From Propionibacteriaceae bacterium (GTDB taxonomy: Bacteria > Actinomycetota > Actinomycetes > Propionibacteriales > Propionibacteriaceae): 47,148 nucleotides of DNA. Of the stretch, positions 25,334 to 33,945 are shown in pieces. The notes beneath the pieces are model-generated. The model worked only from the letters and a program-made list of their open reading frames with translations. It ran no database searches and was not told the origin of the DNA. Position 1 is the stretch's first letter, and the number at the start of each line of letters is the position of its first letter. The position numbers and the translations under genes are program-made. The stretch spans positions 1 to 47,148 of the forward strand of contig JAOPXN010000016.1 of NCBI GenBank assembly GCA_025965155.1, given 5' to 3'.

Positions 25334-26805
25334 GCATGCGGGTGGCGGTGGTCGGTGCCGGGATCGCGGGTCTCAGCGCGGCCCGCGAGCTCGCCGTCGG
25401 TGGCGCCGACGTGGTCCTGCTGGAAGCAGGCCCCCGCTGCGGCGGCAAGCTTGACTCCGTCATCCTGGACGGCGTCAGGCTGGACTGCGGCGCAGAGTCG
25501 GTGCTGGCGAGGCGTCCGGAAGCGGTGGCGTTGATGGCCGACCTCGGCCTCGGTGCGCAGGTCGTGCACCCCACCTCAGCGAAGGCGCAGGTGTATCTGG
25601 GCGGCGAGGTCCGGTCGCTGCCACCGCAGGCCATGGGTGTCCCGGTCGACCTCGACTCCCTCGAGGGTTTCCTGAGCCAGCAGGGGCTGGACCGGGCACG
25701 CCAGGAGCCCTCGCTGCCCGCACCGCCGCTCGCCGGCGACGTCGGGATCGGCGCCTACGTCGACGCACGGTTCGGATTAGAGGTGACCGACCGGCTGCTG
25801 GAGCCGCTGCTCGGCGGTGTCTACGCGGGGCAGGCCCGCGCCCTCTCCTTCGAGGCGGTGTCCCCACGGTTGTTCGAGCTGGCCCGCGCCGGTGGTTCGC
25901 TGCTGGAGCACGCGCGCGCGATGACCCCGACCCAGGCCAGCGGCCCGGTGTTCGCCGGTCTGGTCGGCGGGATCGGTCGGTTGGTAGATGTGCTGTTGGC
26001 CGACCTGGCCGTCCGCGGCGTGCAGGTCCGTACCGGGGTGACGGTACGGGCGGTCGACCGCCGCCGGGGCGGTGGCTTCCGGCTCACCACCGGGCCCGTC
26101 CCGGATCCGCAGGCGCTCGAGGTGGACGCCGTGGTCCTGGCGACCCCGGCCGCGGCTACAAGCCGGTTGCTGGGCCCGTTCTTGCCGGGGGTTGCTGCCG
26201 AGGTGGCCGCGATCCCGTACGCCTCAATGGCGGTCGTCACCCTGGTCGTGAGGCACGCATCGCTGGCTGGTTCGGGCTTGCTGGTGCCGCCCGGGCAGCT
26301 GCCGACCATCAAGGCCCTGACCCATTCGAGCGCAAAGTGGCAGTGGGTCGCCGATCAGGCGTCGGCCGCCTGGGGTGAGGACGTGTCCGTGGTTCGGGCC
26401 AGCGTCGGACGGCTCGGCGAGGCTGAGCTCCTTCAGGTCGATGACGCCACCTTGTTGGCACGTACTCTGGCGGAGGCCCGCACCCTGCCGGGATGGGACC
26501 GGGCCGAGCTGGTGACCAGCCAGGTCCGGCGCTGGGGCGGCGCCCTGCCGCAGTACCTGGTGGGTCATCGGGCCGTGGTGGCGCGGCTGCGTGCCGCCGT
26601 GGCAGGGGTTCCAGGGCTGGAGGTCTGTGGTGCGGCGCTGGACGGCCTCGGGATCGCCGCGACCATCGGCACCGCCACCGGTGCGGCGCGGAACATACTG
26701 ACCGCAGGCGGGGACACCCCGAGCCCCGAACGCCCCAACGCAGAATGCCCCGAATCAGAATGCCCGGACTCAGAACGCCAGTACGACGAAAGGAACGCCC
26801 GATGA
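25330..26805 (+). CDS. hemY: Coproporphyrinogen III / protoporphyrinogen oxidase HemY type
   Basis: A 491-residue FAD enzyme. N-terminal [25 protein letters not shown], and the amine-oxidase core with [31 protein letters not shown]-terminal FAD segment [24 protein letters not shown]. Next to hemQ in an actinobacterium, it most likely oxidises coproporphyrinogen III to coproporphyrin III in the coproporphyrin-dependent haem route. The start ATG overlaps the hemE stop. The last 25 codons are a tandem five-residue repeat (see repeat entry) absent from the folded family core. The stop overlaps the hemQ start. Confidence 0.92.
   Translation: MSMRVAVVGAGIAGLSAARELAVGGADVVLLEAGPRCGGKLDSVILDGVRLDCGAESVLARRPEAVALMADLGLGAQVVHPTSAKAQVYLGGEVRSLPPQAMGVPVDLDSLEGFLSQQGLDRARQEPSLPAPPLAGDVGIGAYVDARFGLEVTDRLLEPLLGGVYAGQARALSFEAVSPRLFELARAGGSLLEHARAMTPTQASGPVFAGLVGGIGRLVDVLLADLAVRGVQVRTGVTVRAVDRRRGGGFRLTTGPVPDPQALEVDAVVLATPAAATSRLLGPFLPGVAAEVAAIPYASMAVVTLVVRHASLAGSGLLVPPGQLPTIKALTHSSAKWQWVADQASAAWGEDVSVVRASVGRLGEAELLQVDDATLLARTLAEARTLPGWDRAELVTSQVRRWGGALPQYLVGHRAVVARLRAAVAGVPGLEVCGAALDGLGIAATIGTATGAARNILTAGGDTPSPERPNAECPESECPDSERQYDERNAR
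26728..26802 (+). repeat. Five 15-base tandem repeats encoding the HemY tail
   Basis: Five consecutive 15-base units each begin GAA: GAACGCCCCAACGCA (26728), GAATGCCCCGAATCA, GAATGCCCGGACTCA, GAACGCCAGTACGAC and GAAAGGAACGCCCGA (ending 26802). They encode [25 protein letters not shown]. The last unit also supplies the hemQ ribosome-binding sequence GAAAGG, so unit number affects the HemY tail but keeps the frame. Confidence 0.8.
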
Positions 26806-27482
26806 AGGCGCGCGATATCAACAGCACCATCCGGTACACGATGTGGTCGGTCTATCGCCGGGTGGACGCGCTCGACCGTACCCCGGCCGAGACCGCGGCG
26901 TCGGCGCAGCAGGAGATCGCCGACGCGACTACGGACGCCGACGTGGTCATCCGCGGCTGGTACGACGTGGCAGGGCTCCGCGCGGACGCGGACCTGATGG
27001 TGTGGTGGCACGCTCCCACCTCCGAGGCACTGCAGGACGCGTACCACGCGCTTCGCCGCTCGGACCTGGGCAGGCACCTGGACCCGGTGTGGTCGCAGAT
27101 GGCGCTGCACCGCCCCGCCGAGTTCAACAAGGGGCACGTGCCAGCCTTCATGCAGGACGAAGAACCCAAGGCGCACCTGTGTGTGTACCCGTTCGTCCGT
27201 TCCTACGAGTGGTATCTGCTGCCGGAGGAGGAGCGGCGGGCCATGCTGATGGAGCACGGCATGATGGCCCGGCCGTATCCCGACGTCCGGGCCAACACGG
27301 TGTCCTCGTTCGCGCTCGGGGACTACGAGTGGATGCTGGCGTTCGAGGCCGACGAGCTGCACCGGATCGTGGACCTGATGCGTGAGCTACGCGCAGCCGC
27401 CGCCCGCCGGCACACCCGGGAGGAGGTGCCGTTCTACACCGGGCGACGCCGTGAGCTGGAGGAGATCCTCAGCACCTGGTGA
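26802..27482 (+). CDS. hemQ: Coproheme decarboxylase HemQ (chlorite-dismutase family)
   Basis: A 226-residue enzyme that decarboxylates coproheme to haem b, the last step of the coproporphyrin route. Family features: N-terminal [54 protein letters not shown] with the catalytic tyrosine equivalent (about Y135), and [16 protein letters not shown] with the probable proximal haem ligand H152. ATG at 26802 overlaps the hemY stop (ATGA); a much longer in-frame reading upstream is inside hemY and rejected. A hairpin terminator follows. Confidence 0.95.
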   Translation: MKARDINSTIRYTMWSVYRRVDALDRTPAETAASAQQEIADATTDADVVIRGWYDVAGLRADADLMVWWHAPTSEALQDAYHALRRSDLGRHLDPVWSQMALHRPAEFNKGHVPAFMQDEEPKAHLCVYPFVRSYEWYLLPEEERRAMLMEHGMMARPYPDVRANTVSSFALGDYEWMLAFEADELHRIVDLMRELRAAAARRHTREEVPFYTGRRRELEEILSTW

Positions 27483-27507
27483 GCCTCGGCCAGCCCCACC
27501 GCCGAGT

Positions 27508-27554
27508 AGTCACCTTCTCCGCCCTCTCGCCGGCGTGTTGCGGCGGAGATGACT
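27508..27554. terminator. Hairpin between convergent hemQ and msrB
   Basis: AGTCACCTTCTCCGCC at 27508 pairs imperfectly with GGCGGAGATGACT ending at 27554, with a loop of about 18 bases. It sits between the two convergent stop codons (27482 and 27583). Confidence 0.55.
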
Positions 27555-27582
27555 GGTCGGCGGAGTGGGCGATGCTGGTCGG

Positions 27583-28017
27583 TCAGCTCTCGTTCGGCTC
27601 CAGGGTCAGGCTGACCGAGTTGATGCAGTAGCGCAGGTCGGTCGGAGTGTCGTACCCCTCGCCCTCGAAGACATGGCCGAGGTGGGAGTCGCAGGTCGCG
27701 CACCGGACCTCCACGCGCTTCATGAACATCGAGGTGTCTTCGATGTAGACGACCCGGTCCTCGGCCAGCGGCGTGAAGAACGACGGCCAGCCGCAGTGCG
27801 ACTCAAACTTGGAGTCGCTGCGGAAGAGCTCGGCGTTGCATGCCTTGCAGCGATAGATGCCCTCGGTCTTGGCGTCGGTGTACTCGCCGGTGAACGGACG
27901 TTCGGTGCCGGCCTCACGAAGCACCTTGTACTCCATCGGGGTGAGCTGCGCCCGCCATTCCTGCTCGGACTTGATGACCTTGCCGACGCTGGCAGCGGCG
28001 TTGGATTGTTCACTCAT
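27583..28017 (-). CDS. msrB: Peptide-methionine (R)-S-oxide reductase MsrB
   Basis: A 144-residue repair enzyme that reduces methionine-R-sulfoxide. Zinc cysteines C57/C60 (YRCKAC) and C106/C109 (RCATCDSHLGHVF), and active cysteine C131 in RYCINSVSL. Other family motifs are ERPFTGEY and FESHCGWPSF. The ATG at 28017 gives the standard length and has a purine-rich site upstream; a longer in-frame extension is unlike the family. Stand-alone gene. Confidence 0.95.
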   Translation of the reverse strand: MSEQSNAAASVGKVIKSEQEWRAQLTPMEYKVLREAGTERPFTGEYTDAKTEGIYRCKACNAELFRSDSKFESHCGWPSFFTPLAEDRVVYIEDTSMFMKRVEVRCATCDSHLGHVFEGEGYDTPTDLRYCINSVSLTLEPNES

Positions 28018-28354
28018 GGTGTCTCCTTCTCCGGGGTGCGATCCCGGCAGGGCACGCCGGTGAATGGCGTGGCTTCCCGAGTCTGAAACCCGATTCCGAC
28101 CAAGCCTATTCCTCGCCGGAGGTCGGCTCGGGCACTGCACTCCATGAACCTGACCCTCGTCGCCGAAGCGCACCGCGATATCCGGCGTGTCGGCCGTCGG
28201 GCGATGATGAGGGGTCGCTTTCTGGAATGCGCCCCTTCACTCGCTGGCGTCGGCCCGCGCGCGACCTGCACCTGACGCCAGCTGGAGGCTGGGACCTGCG
28301 TCGGCTTGAAAGGAGGACGACCATGCCTCCGGGCGCGTCACTATGCTGTCCGGC
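28018..28354. other. Divergent intergenic region msrB / LigD-like polymerase gene
   Basis: 337 bases without a convincing protein gene. Its right part has a strong ribosome site AGGAGG (28311-28316) followed 6 bases later by ATG 28323, which opens a 40-codon reading frame out of frame with the downstream gene. CACTAT just upstream of ATG 28355 could be a -10 for a leaderless message. No tRNA or repeat seen. Confidence 0.5.
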
Positions 28355-29401
28355 ATGGCCGCCCGCGCAGTGGAGCTTGACGTCCGTGGTCGCCTCGTTC
28401 GGGTGTCCAGCCCCGACAAGGTGTACTTCCCCGAGATCGGCCTGACGAAGCTCGATGTCGTCGAGTACGTGGTCGCTGTCGGTGACGGCATCCTGGCTGC
28501 GCTGAGAGACCGACCCGTCACCATGGAACGCTGGCCCGGTGGCTACTCGCCGGACGCGAAGCTGGTGAGCCGGGATGACCCGCATGGCGATGCGTTCTAC
28601 CAGAAGCGGGCGCCGAAGAACACGCCGGAGTGGGTGGAGACGGCTCTGGTGACCTTCCCGTCCGGGCGGACCGCGGTTCAGGCGTGTCCGACCGAGCTTG
28701 CGGCGGTGGTCTGGATGGCGAACCTCGGCACCCTGCGCTACCACCCCTGGCCGGTGACCAAGGCGGACACCGAGCTGGTCGACCAGCTGCGAATCGACCT
28801 CGACCCGCAACCCGGCACGGCGTTCTCCGACGCGGTAACCGCCGCACATGAGCTGCGCTCGGTGCTGGCCGACGCTGGACTGACCGGATATCCCAAGACC
28901 AGCGGCGGCCGCGGCGTGCACGTCTTCGTGCCCGTCGAGCCCCGGTACGGCTTCATCGAGGCGCGGCACGCGGTGATTGCGCTAGGGCGCGAGCTGGCTC
29001 GTCGGATGCCCGAACGCGTGACGGTGAACTGGTGGAAGGAGGAACGAGGGGAGCGGATCTTTGTCGACTTCAACCAGATGGCCCGGGACCGCACGATCGC
29101 ATCGGCCTACTCGATTCGACCTACCCCTCGAGCGCAGGTCTCGGCCCCACTGAGCTGGGACGAGCTGTCGGACGTGTCGCCGGAGGACTTCACGGTCACC
29201 TCCATGCTGGAGCGATTCGCCGACGTCGGCGACGTCTGGGAGTCGTTCTACACCGACCGGGCAGGCAGTCTCGATCTGGCACTGGAGATGTACGCGCGCG
29301 ACGAACGTGATCATGGTGCGGGTGAGATGCCGTATCCGCCGGAGTATCCAAAGATGCCGGGCGAGCCGGCTAGGGTCCAACCATCGCGGAAACGCAACTA
29401 G
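28355..29401 (+). CDS. Stand-alone LigD-type polymerase/primase domain protein
   Basis: A 348-residue protein of the archaeo-eukaryotic primase superfamily, LigD polymerase-domain family. Features in order: RVSSPDKVYFPEIGLTK, MERWPGGYSPDAKL, FYQKRAPKNTPEWVET, RIDLDPQPG with the catalytic aspartates D148 and D150, YPKTSGGRGVHVFVPV, and DFNQMARDRTIASAYSIRPTPRAQVSAPLSWDEL. Such proteins add ribonucleotides during end joining and gap filling. No ligase or nuclease domain is fused and no ku gene is in the window. ATG 28355 is chosen over 28343. Confidence 0.88.
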   Translation: MAARAVELDVRGRLVRVSSPDKVYFPEIGLTKLDVVEYVVAVGDGILAALRDRPVTMERWPGGYSPDAKLVSRDDPHGDAFYQKRAPKNTPEWVETALVTFPSGRTAVQACPTELAAVVWMANLGTLRYHPWPVTKADTELVDQLRIDLDPQPGTAFSDAVTAAHELRSVLADAGLTGYPKTSGGRGVHVFVPVEPRYGFIEARHAVIALGRELARRMPERVTVNWWKEERGERIFVDFNQMARDRTIASAYSIRPTPRAQVSAPLSWDELSDVSPEDFTVTSMLERFADVGDVWESFYTDRAGSLDLALEMYARDERDHGAGEMPYPPEYPKMPGEPARVQPSRKRN

Positions 29402-29475
29402 ACAAGGGAAAACCGGAGATTTCGAGTACTGCGGCGGTTAGCACAGCGCAAAACTCTCCTGATAGCAGCGCAGAC

Positions 29476-30368
29476 GTGTCGAGCCGATTGCAGGACCTCC
29501 ACCGCTCCTTCGAGCGCCACCTGAAGGCTGAAGGGCGTGCCGGTGGGACGCTCCGGCTGTACGGGCAGAGCGTCCGTTTCTTCTCCGAGTGGCTCGCCGC
29601 CCAGGGGCGAGAGGCCACCCTTGACGAGTTGACCCGGCCGGCGATCCGCGAATGGCTCGCCCAGCTCTCTGACACCCATGAGCCCAGCACGGTGAAGACC
29701 GGTTCCGCGGGCTGTTCCGGTTCTGCTCCTGGCTGGTGGACGAAGGGGAGATTGATGTCAATCCGATGAAGACCATCTCGCCGCCGACCCTCCGCGACAA
29801 GCCGGTCCCGGTTGTAACCGATGATCAGCTGACCTCGCTGTTGAAGGTGTGCGCCGGAAAGGACTTCCAAGACCGGCGCGACGAGGCGATCATCAGGTTG
29901 CTGCTGGATTGCGGCCTCCGCGTTAGCGAGCTGTGCGGTCTGACCGTGGACGGCCTCGACCTGGACAACGGGATGGCGCTGGTCAAAGGCAAGGGCAACA
30001 AGATCCGGCCGGTGTACTTCAGTGCGCGAACCGTGAGGGCTGTTGACCGATACATGCGGATGAGAGCCCAACATAGATGGGCCCACCTTGACGCCCTATT
30101 TCCTGACCCAACGCGCGCACTCTCCACTGACGGCGCCCGGGAGCGAATGAACGTACGGGCCGAACAGGCAGGCATCGACCACCTACATCCCCACCAGTTC
30201 CGACACACCTTCGCCCAGGACTTCCTGATGGCTGGCGGCCAGGAACGTGATCTGAAGCGGCTAGCCGGGTGGACCTCCGACACGATGCTGGAACGGTATG
30301 GCGCAAGTGCTGCCGATGCTCGCGCCAAGGCAGCAGCTCCGCGACTGAAGCGAGGCGACCGAGTGTGA
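29476..30368 (+). pseudogene. Tyrosine recombinase (XerC/D-like integrase), frameshifted
   Basis: Two adjoining frames make one integrase of about 300 residues. The first (29476 onward) is the SAM-like DNA-binding domain (RLQDLHRSFERHLKAEG ... TLRLYGQSVRFFSEWLAAQG). After STVKT at about 29700 the reading switches frame to FRFCSWLVDEGEIDVNPMKT and the catalytic domain. Loss of one C in ACCCGG explains the break. Catalytic residues are otherwise present: R in GLRVSELCGL, K in LVKGKGNK, HPHQFRHTFA and the tyrosine in LERYGAS; the second His is Trp (AGW), seen in some relatives. It marks the left edge of the accessory island. Confidence 0.8.
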
Positions 30369-30544
30369 CCGAGGACGAGAAGGCTGTGGCCCTGTGGGCG
30401 AAGCAGTTGTCGAACGAGATATCGCGAGAGAGCCATCCGCGAGAAGCGCAGCAGCTCAAGCCAGTCAGCGTGGCGCTCGAGCGCAATCGGGAGATCCGCG
30501 TGGACGAGATGAAGGCAGGTATGACCTCCTGCGCCGCTGTCTAG
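30365..30544 (+). CDS. Small hypothetical protein coupled to the integrase
   Basis: A 59-residue hydrophilic peptide (GTG start) overlapping the integrase stop by 4 bases (GTGTGA context). It is mostly helix-forming (EDEKAVALWAKQLSNEI, VALERNREIRVDEMKAGM) with no recognised domain. The coupling suggests an accessory gene of the recombinase, but it could be a truncated remnant. Confidence 0.4.
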   Translation: MTEDEKAVALWAKQLSNEISRESHPREAQQLKPVSVALERNREIRVDEMKAGMTSCAAV

Positions 30545-30673
30545 ACCCGCGGGAGCCTCGGCGGTTCAAGGGACGGGTGTCGCTCACGGTCCGCCGCGCC
30601 ACCCAGAGGACATGTGCTCGCGTATGTCTATCCGACATCCACCTTTTCCGTCTTCGTCCCGACCGTATCGGCG

Positions 30674-30914
30674 ATGCCAATCGGACGCAATAGCGAGAAG
30701 TTGCGTCGGGCGGAACAGAAGCAACAGTCCCGTAGGAATGAATACCTCAACTACGTGCTGTTGCTGGTGGACGGAGCTGATCGCGCCGGCGCAAGTCGGC
30801 GCGCCCGCGAGATGAACCCTAACCGGCGCGATCCTTGGATTGAGGTGTACGGCCGGGTAAAAGATCATGAGACGGTACACATCCGGTGGCTAGTTAAGCC
30901 GCGAAGGCCTTCAG
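30674..30914 (+). other. Possible truncated hypothetical gene before the leuS remnant
   Basis: An open frame starting at ATG 30674 reads MPIGRNSEKLRRAEQKQQSR, then EYLNYVLLLVDGADRAGASRR and WIEVYGRVKDHETVHIRWLVKP, which looks protein-like. It then runs on antisense to the leuS fragment, where composition turns Arg/Pro/Ser-rich. I infer the original gene was cut at about 30910 when the leuS fragment arrived. No family recognised. Confidence 0.3.
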
Positions 30915-32043
30915 TTAGGCGGGATCCAGCGCCGCGGAGCGGAAGTCGGGCAGGTCCGGCAGCTCAACGGGAAGCTGGTCGGCGGGCACGACCCGCGGTT
31001 GGCCGTCTTCGTCGTAGACGATGGGGAAGGGCTCACCCCAGTAGCGCTGCCGGGAGAACAGCCAGTCCCGCACCTTGTAGGTCACCGTCGGCTCACTGGC
31101 GCCGTGCCCGTTCAGCCAGCCGGTGATCGCCTGCCGAGCCGCCGCGATGTCGAGCCCGTCGAGGAAGCCGGAGTTGATCGCCGGCCCGTCTCCGGTGTAC
31201 GCCCGCCCCTCGAAGCCGTCCGGCGGCTATACCGTCCGGACGATGGCACGTCGAACGCCTCCGCGAACTCCCAGTCCCGCTCCTCCTGGCCGGGCACCCC
31301 CATGATCGCCCCTGTGCCGTAGCCCATCAGCACGTAATCGGCGACGAACACGGGGATCGAGGCGCCGGTGGGGTTGGTGGCTACCGCGCCGACGGCCACA
31401 CCCGTCTTTACCCGGCTCTCCTGGCGCTCCCGGTCGGTCTTCGATGCGGCGGCGTGCCGGTAGCCGGCAACCGCCTCACTCGGGCTGCCGGCCCCTCCGC
31501 GCCAACTATGCGGGACGCCGTCCGGCCAGTTGGGCGGCACCAGCGCGTCGAGCAGTGGGTGCTCCGGCGCGACCACCAAAAACGTTGCGCCAAACCGGTG
31601 TCGGGTCGGGTTGTGAAGACCTCGATGGGGCCCGCGGATGTCGAGAACCGCATTGTGGCGCCCTCGCTGCGCCCGATCCAGTTGCGTTGCATTGCCTTGA
31701 TCGACTCCGGCCACGCAAAGGCGTCGAGGTCGTCCAGGAGCCGGTCGACGTACGCCGTGATCCGCAGCATCCACTGGCGCATCGTGCGGCGGAAGACGGG
31801 GAAGTTGCCGATGTCGCTGCGCCAGTCGGCGGTGACGTCCTCATTGGCAAGCCCCGGGCACAAGTTGCCCGGGCCGTCGGGCAAATATGCGAGCCGACGG
31901 CCATCGACGACCGCCTGCTGCTCCGCCGCCGACAATTCAGCCCATGCGCGGCCGTAGCGCGAGATGCCGTCCGTATTCCCGGGCGACCTCGCTCTTGGAA
32001 CGTCCTTCTTCACCGCGGTGATCAAGAGCCGGGCCATCGGCAT
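30915..32043 (-). pseudogene. leuS: Leucyl-tRNA synthetase fragment, multiply broken
   Basis: A minus-strand remnant spanning the editing (CP1) region and part of the catalytic core. One frame gives [34 protein letters not shown] and FTTRPDTG; a second gives [19 protein letters not shown] and [20 protein letters not shown]; a third gives [20 protein letters not shown] and VRDWLFSRQRYWGEPFPIVYDEDGQPR, ending after a LPDLPDF stretch at a stop at 30915. So there are at least two frameshifts, an in-frame TAG (VRTV-stop-PPDGF), and a small deletion where NWCPG..VLANE is expected. The HIGH-containing start and the KMSKS end are missing. It cannot be the cell's working LeuS. Confidence 0.85.
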
Positions 32044-32326
32044 GGCGCACCTCCATCGTCTGAGGTGCCAACTACGTCTCGGGACATCTGCCAAGTCTGT
32101 CGTGCACCCGGTCACGTTCGGTGACCCAGCGAATCGGATCGAGAGCTGAGTGCTGATGTGAGTGCATTGAGACCTATGCATCGCTTATGAATGCACCGTG
32201 TGCGGGCGCCGAGGCTACGCGCACGTCGAAAGGCACAACAAGATCCTCGCGTCGTCGCGCGCACCCAAGTTTGGATCTGGAGCCGCAGTGCAAGGCCGGG
32301 GGCGCTCTCCTGCGCTGAGCGACAAT

Positions 32327-32625
32327 CTACTTGGTTGATCGAGATCTCACCGAATGCACAGGGAAAGGCTGCGGATCGGGCTGGGTGGGGGACTCCTCGC
32401 CGGTGATCCGTTTCAGTAGTGGCGTGAGGATGTCGTTGCGGAAAAGCTGCCAGTGCTCCTCAGACTCCCAAACCTCCGTAACGCGGTAACCGCCCTCAGT
32501 CGGGCTCATGACGTGGACGATGCAGCCCTCCGGCAGCCGTGGGTGACGTCCTCGAGCAGCGGCAAGATCTGGTCGTAAGACTCTGGATCCGCACCGGTCA
32601 CATCGAACGTTGCTCCCCAAGCCAT
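32327..32625 (-). pseudogene. Small antibiotic-biosynthesis-monooxygenase-like protein, frameshifted
   Basis: An ATG at 32625 with GGAGG upstream opens MAWGATFDVTGADPESYDQI and LPLLEDVTHG; after about 32540 the homology continues in another frame as LPEGCIVHVMSPTEGGYRVT, EVWESEEHWQLFRNDILTPL. Together they give about 98 residues of ferredoxin-like ABM/dimeric alpha-beta barrel character. A single missing base in CACGG-CTG joins them. Function is unknown; such proteins act as small monooxygenases or ligand-binding dimers. Confidence 0.6.
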
Positions 32626-32836
32626 GATTGCCTCCAGGTCAACGAAAGCCTCTCTGTCTCACTCTCGATTCGCGTTTGCAGGTGGTCAACCCTGGTGGCC
32701 CCCGACAACGTCCTCGAGCTGCGGCGTCGCTCGTTGATTCTTGTGCCGGTTGGGCCCGTGGATCGGGCCCCTCGCCGTGACTGACCGAGGACAGAGCGCG
32801 GCACATCCGTACCTGCCCGTCGCACGCTGCTCGCGC

Positions 32837-33310
32837 TCACAGATAGGTGTCCGGCACCGGTCCGAGCACGTCCAGGTTGTTTCTGGCGGCGATTGTGCCC
32901 AACAGCTCCGGTGTCGCTTGGCCGGCCGCTTCGGCCGCGGCCAGGTCCTCGAAGAATCGCACCATCGCTGCCGGCGAGAAGAGGTTCAGTTTCCTCCCGG
33001 GCCCGTCGGAAACCACCTTGAAGGTGTGGGGTGTGCCGCGGGGCACGTACACGAAGGCGCCGGGGGGACAGAGCTCCTGGCGATCCTCGATGTACATGAG
33101 GTACTGGCCCTCCAGCACGTAGAACGCCTCGGCTGCGTCACGGTGCAGGTGTAGCGGCGGCCCGAAGTCCGGGGGTTCCTTCTCGAGCTGCAACAGCGTG
33201 AACTCACCGGACGTCTGAGCAGCGGTGGCGAGGACAACCGCCTCGAAGTTGCCCAGATCCAGACGCCGTCCCTGCCCCGGCTGGACTACGAACGCCTCGC
33301 TCATGACCAT
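32837..33310 (-). CDS. Cupin-domain protein
   Basis: A 157-residue single-domain cupin. Metal motif 1 is PPLHLHRDAAEAFYVLEG (HxH...E), motif 2 is PPGAFVYVPRGTPHTFKV with the second histidine. The C-terminal helix region is FEDLAAAEAAGQATPELLGTIAARNNLDVLG. It has the look of quercetinase-like or small-molecule-binding cupins; substrate unknown. ATG 33310 is preferred because GAGG lies 6 bases upstream; ATG 33304 is possible. It is intact although its neighbours are broken. Confidence 0.8.
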   Translation of the reverse strand: MVMSEAFVVQPGQGRRLDLGNFEAVVLATAAQTSGEFTLLQLEKEPPDFGPPLHLHRDAAEAFYVLEGQYLMYIEDRQELCPPGAFVYVPRGTPHTFKVVSDGPGRKLNLFSPAAMVRFFEDLAAAEAAGQATPELLGTIAARNNLDVLGPVPDTYL

Positions 33311-33557
33311 GAGTTTCCTCGGACCCGAACCGCGTGCGCAAGGGCCGCCATCAGACTTCGTTCGCCCGGCCACCCCGAAGTGGTCAATCGCGTCCCCGCC
33401 CGAGCTTGGACGAGGACGCGGCTCAGTGCGCCCGCGCTCGCCATGGGGGGACGTGGACATGATCTCGGCGCCGTTGTCCGGTGCGTCCTGGTCGGCCAGC
33501 GACAACGCCCTCGCGCGGGCCGCGACGCGGGCGGTGTCGATCGCCTTCAACACTGCG

Positions 33558-33722
33558 GGCGTCCAGCGGCCCAGCAACGAGAACACGAATGGCTCACTGC
33601 GCCAGTATCTGCCGAAAGGAACCGACCTCAGCGGTTGGACCGCCGACCAGCTCCACTTCATCGAGGCCATGCAACGATGGGCACGCCACCAGAGGCCACC
33701 GATGATTCGCGACGTTCACTAG
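33558..33722 (+). pseudogene. IS30-family transposase C-terminal remnant
   Basis: Within a longer open frame, the stretch QRPSNENTNGSLRQYLPKGT followed by DLSGWTADQLHFIEAM matches the conserved end of IS30-family transposases (QRPTNENTNGLLRQYFPKGTDLS pattern), after which the sequence departs. The DDE catalytic core is absent. A further peptide in the next 50 bases (YAAVFLDAIII, about 33735-33770) recalls the start of an IS256 catalytic domain, but is too short to call. Confidence 0.65.
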
Positions 33723-33945
33723 AAACTGCCGCGTCTACGCCGCGGTGTTTCTCGACGCGATCATAATCAACGCGCCCGGGTCCTGGCCCTGACGCATCGG
33801 TCGGCTCGTTCACATCCGAGTGTGGACGAAACGAAGGCGGTCATCACAACAGCGACAACATGGTCACCCTGCCGGGTCAACCAGGCGCCGCCCAACACTT
33901 CCACGAGTACGCAGGCAACATCTCCACCCACGCCCGCTCAACAGA

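Noticed and set aside
31444-32124. Plus-strand frames opposite the leuS fragment
   Set aside because: The minus strand has clear LeuRS homology; the plus-strand peptides are Arg/Pro-rich with no motif.
33728-33775. Peptide YAAVFLDAIII resembling an IS256 transposase catalytic segment
   Set aside because: About a dozen residues, without the following conserved positions; mentioned with the IS30 remnant but not called.
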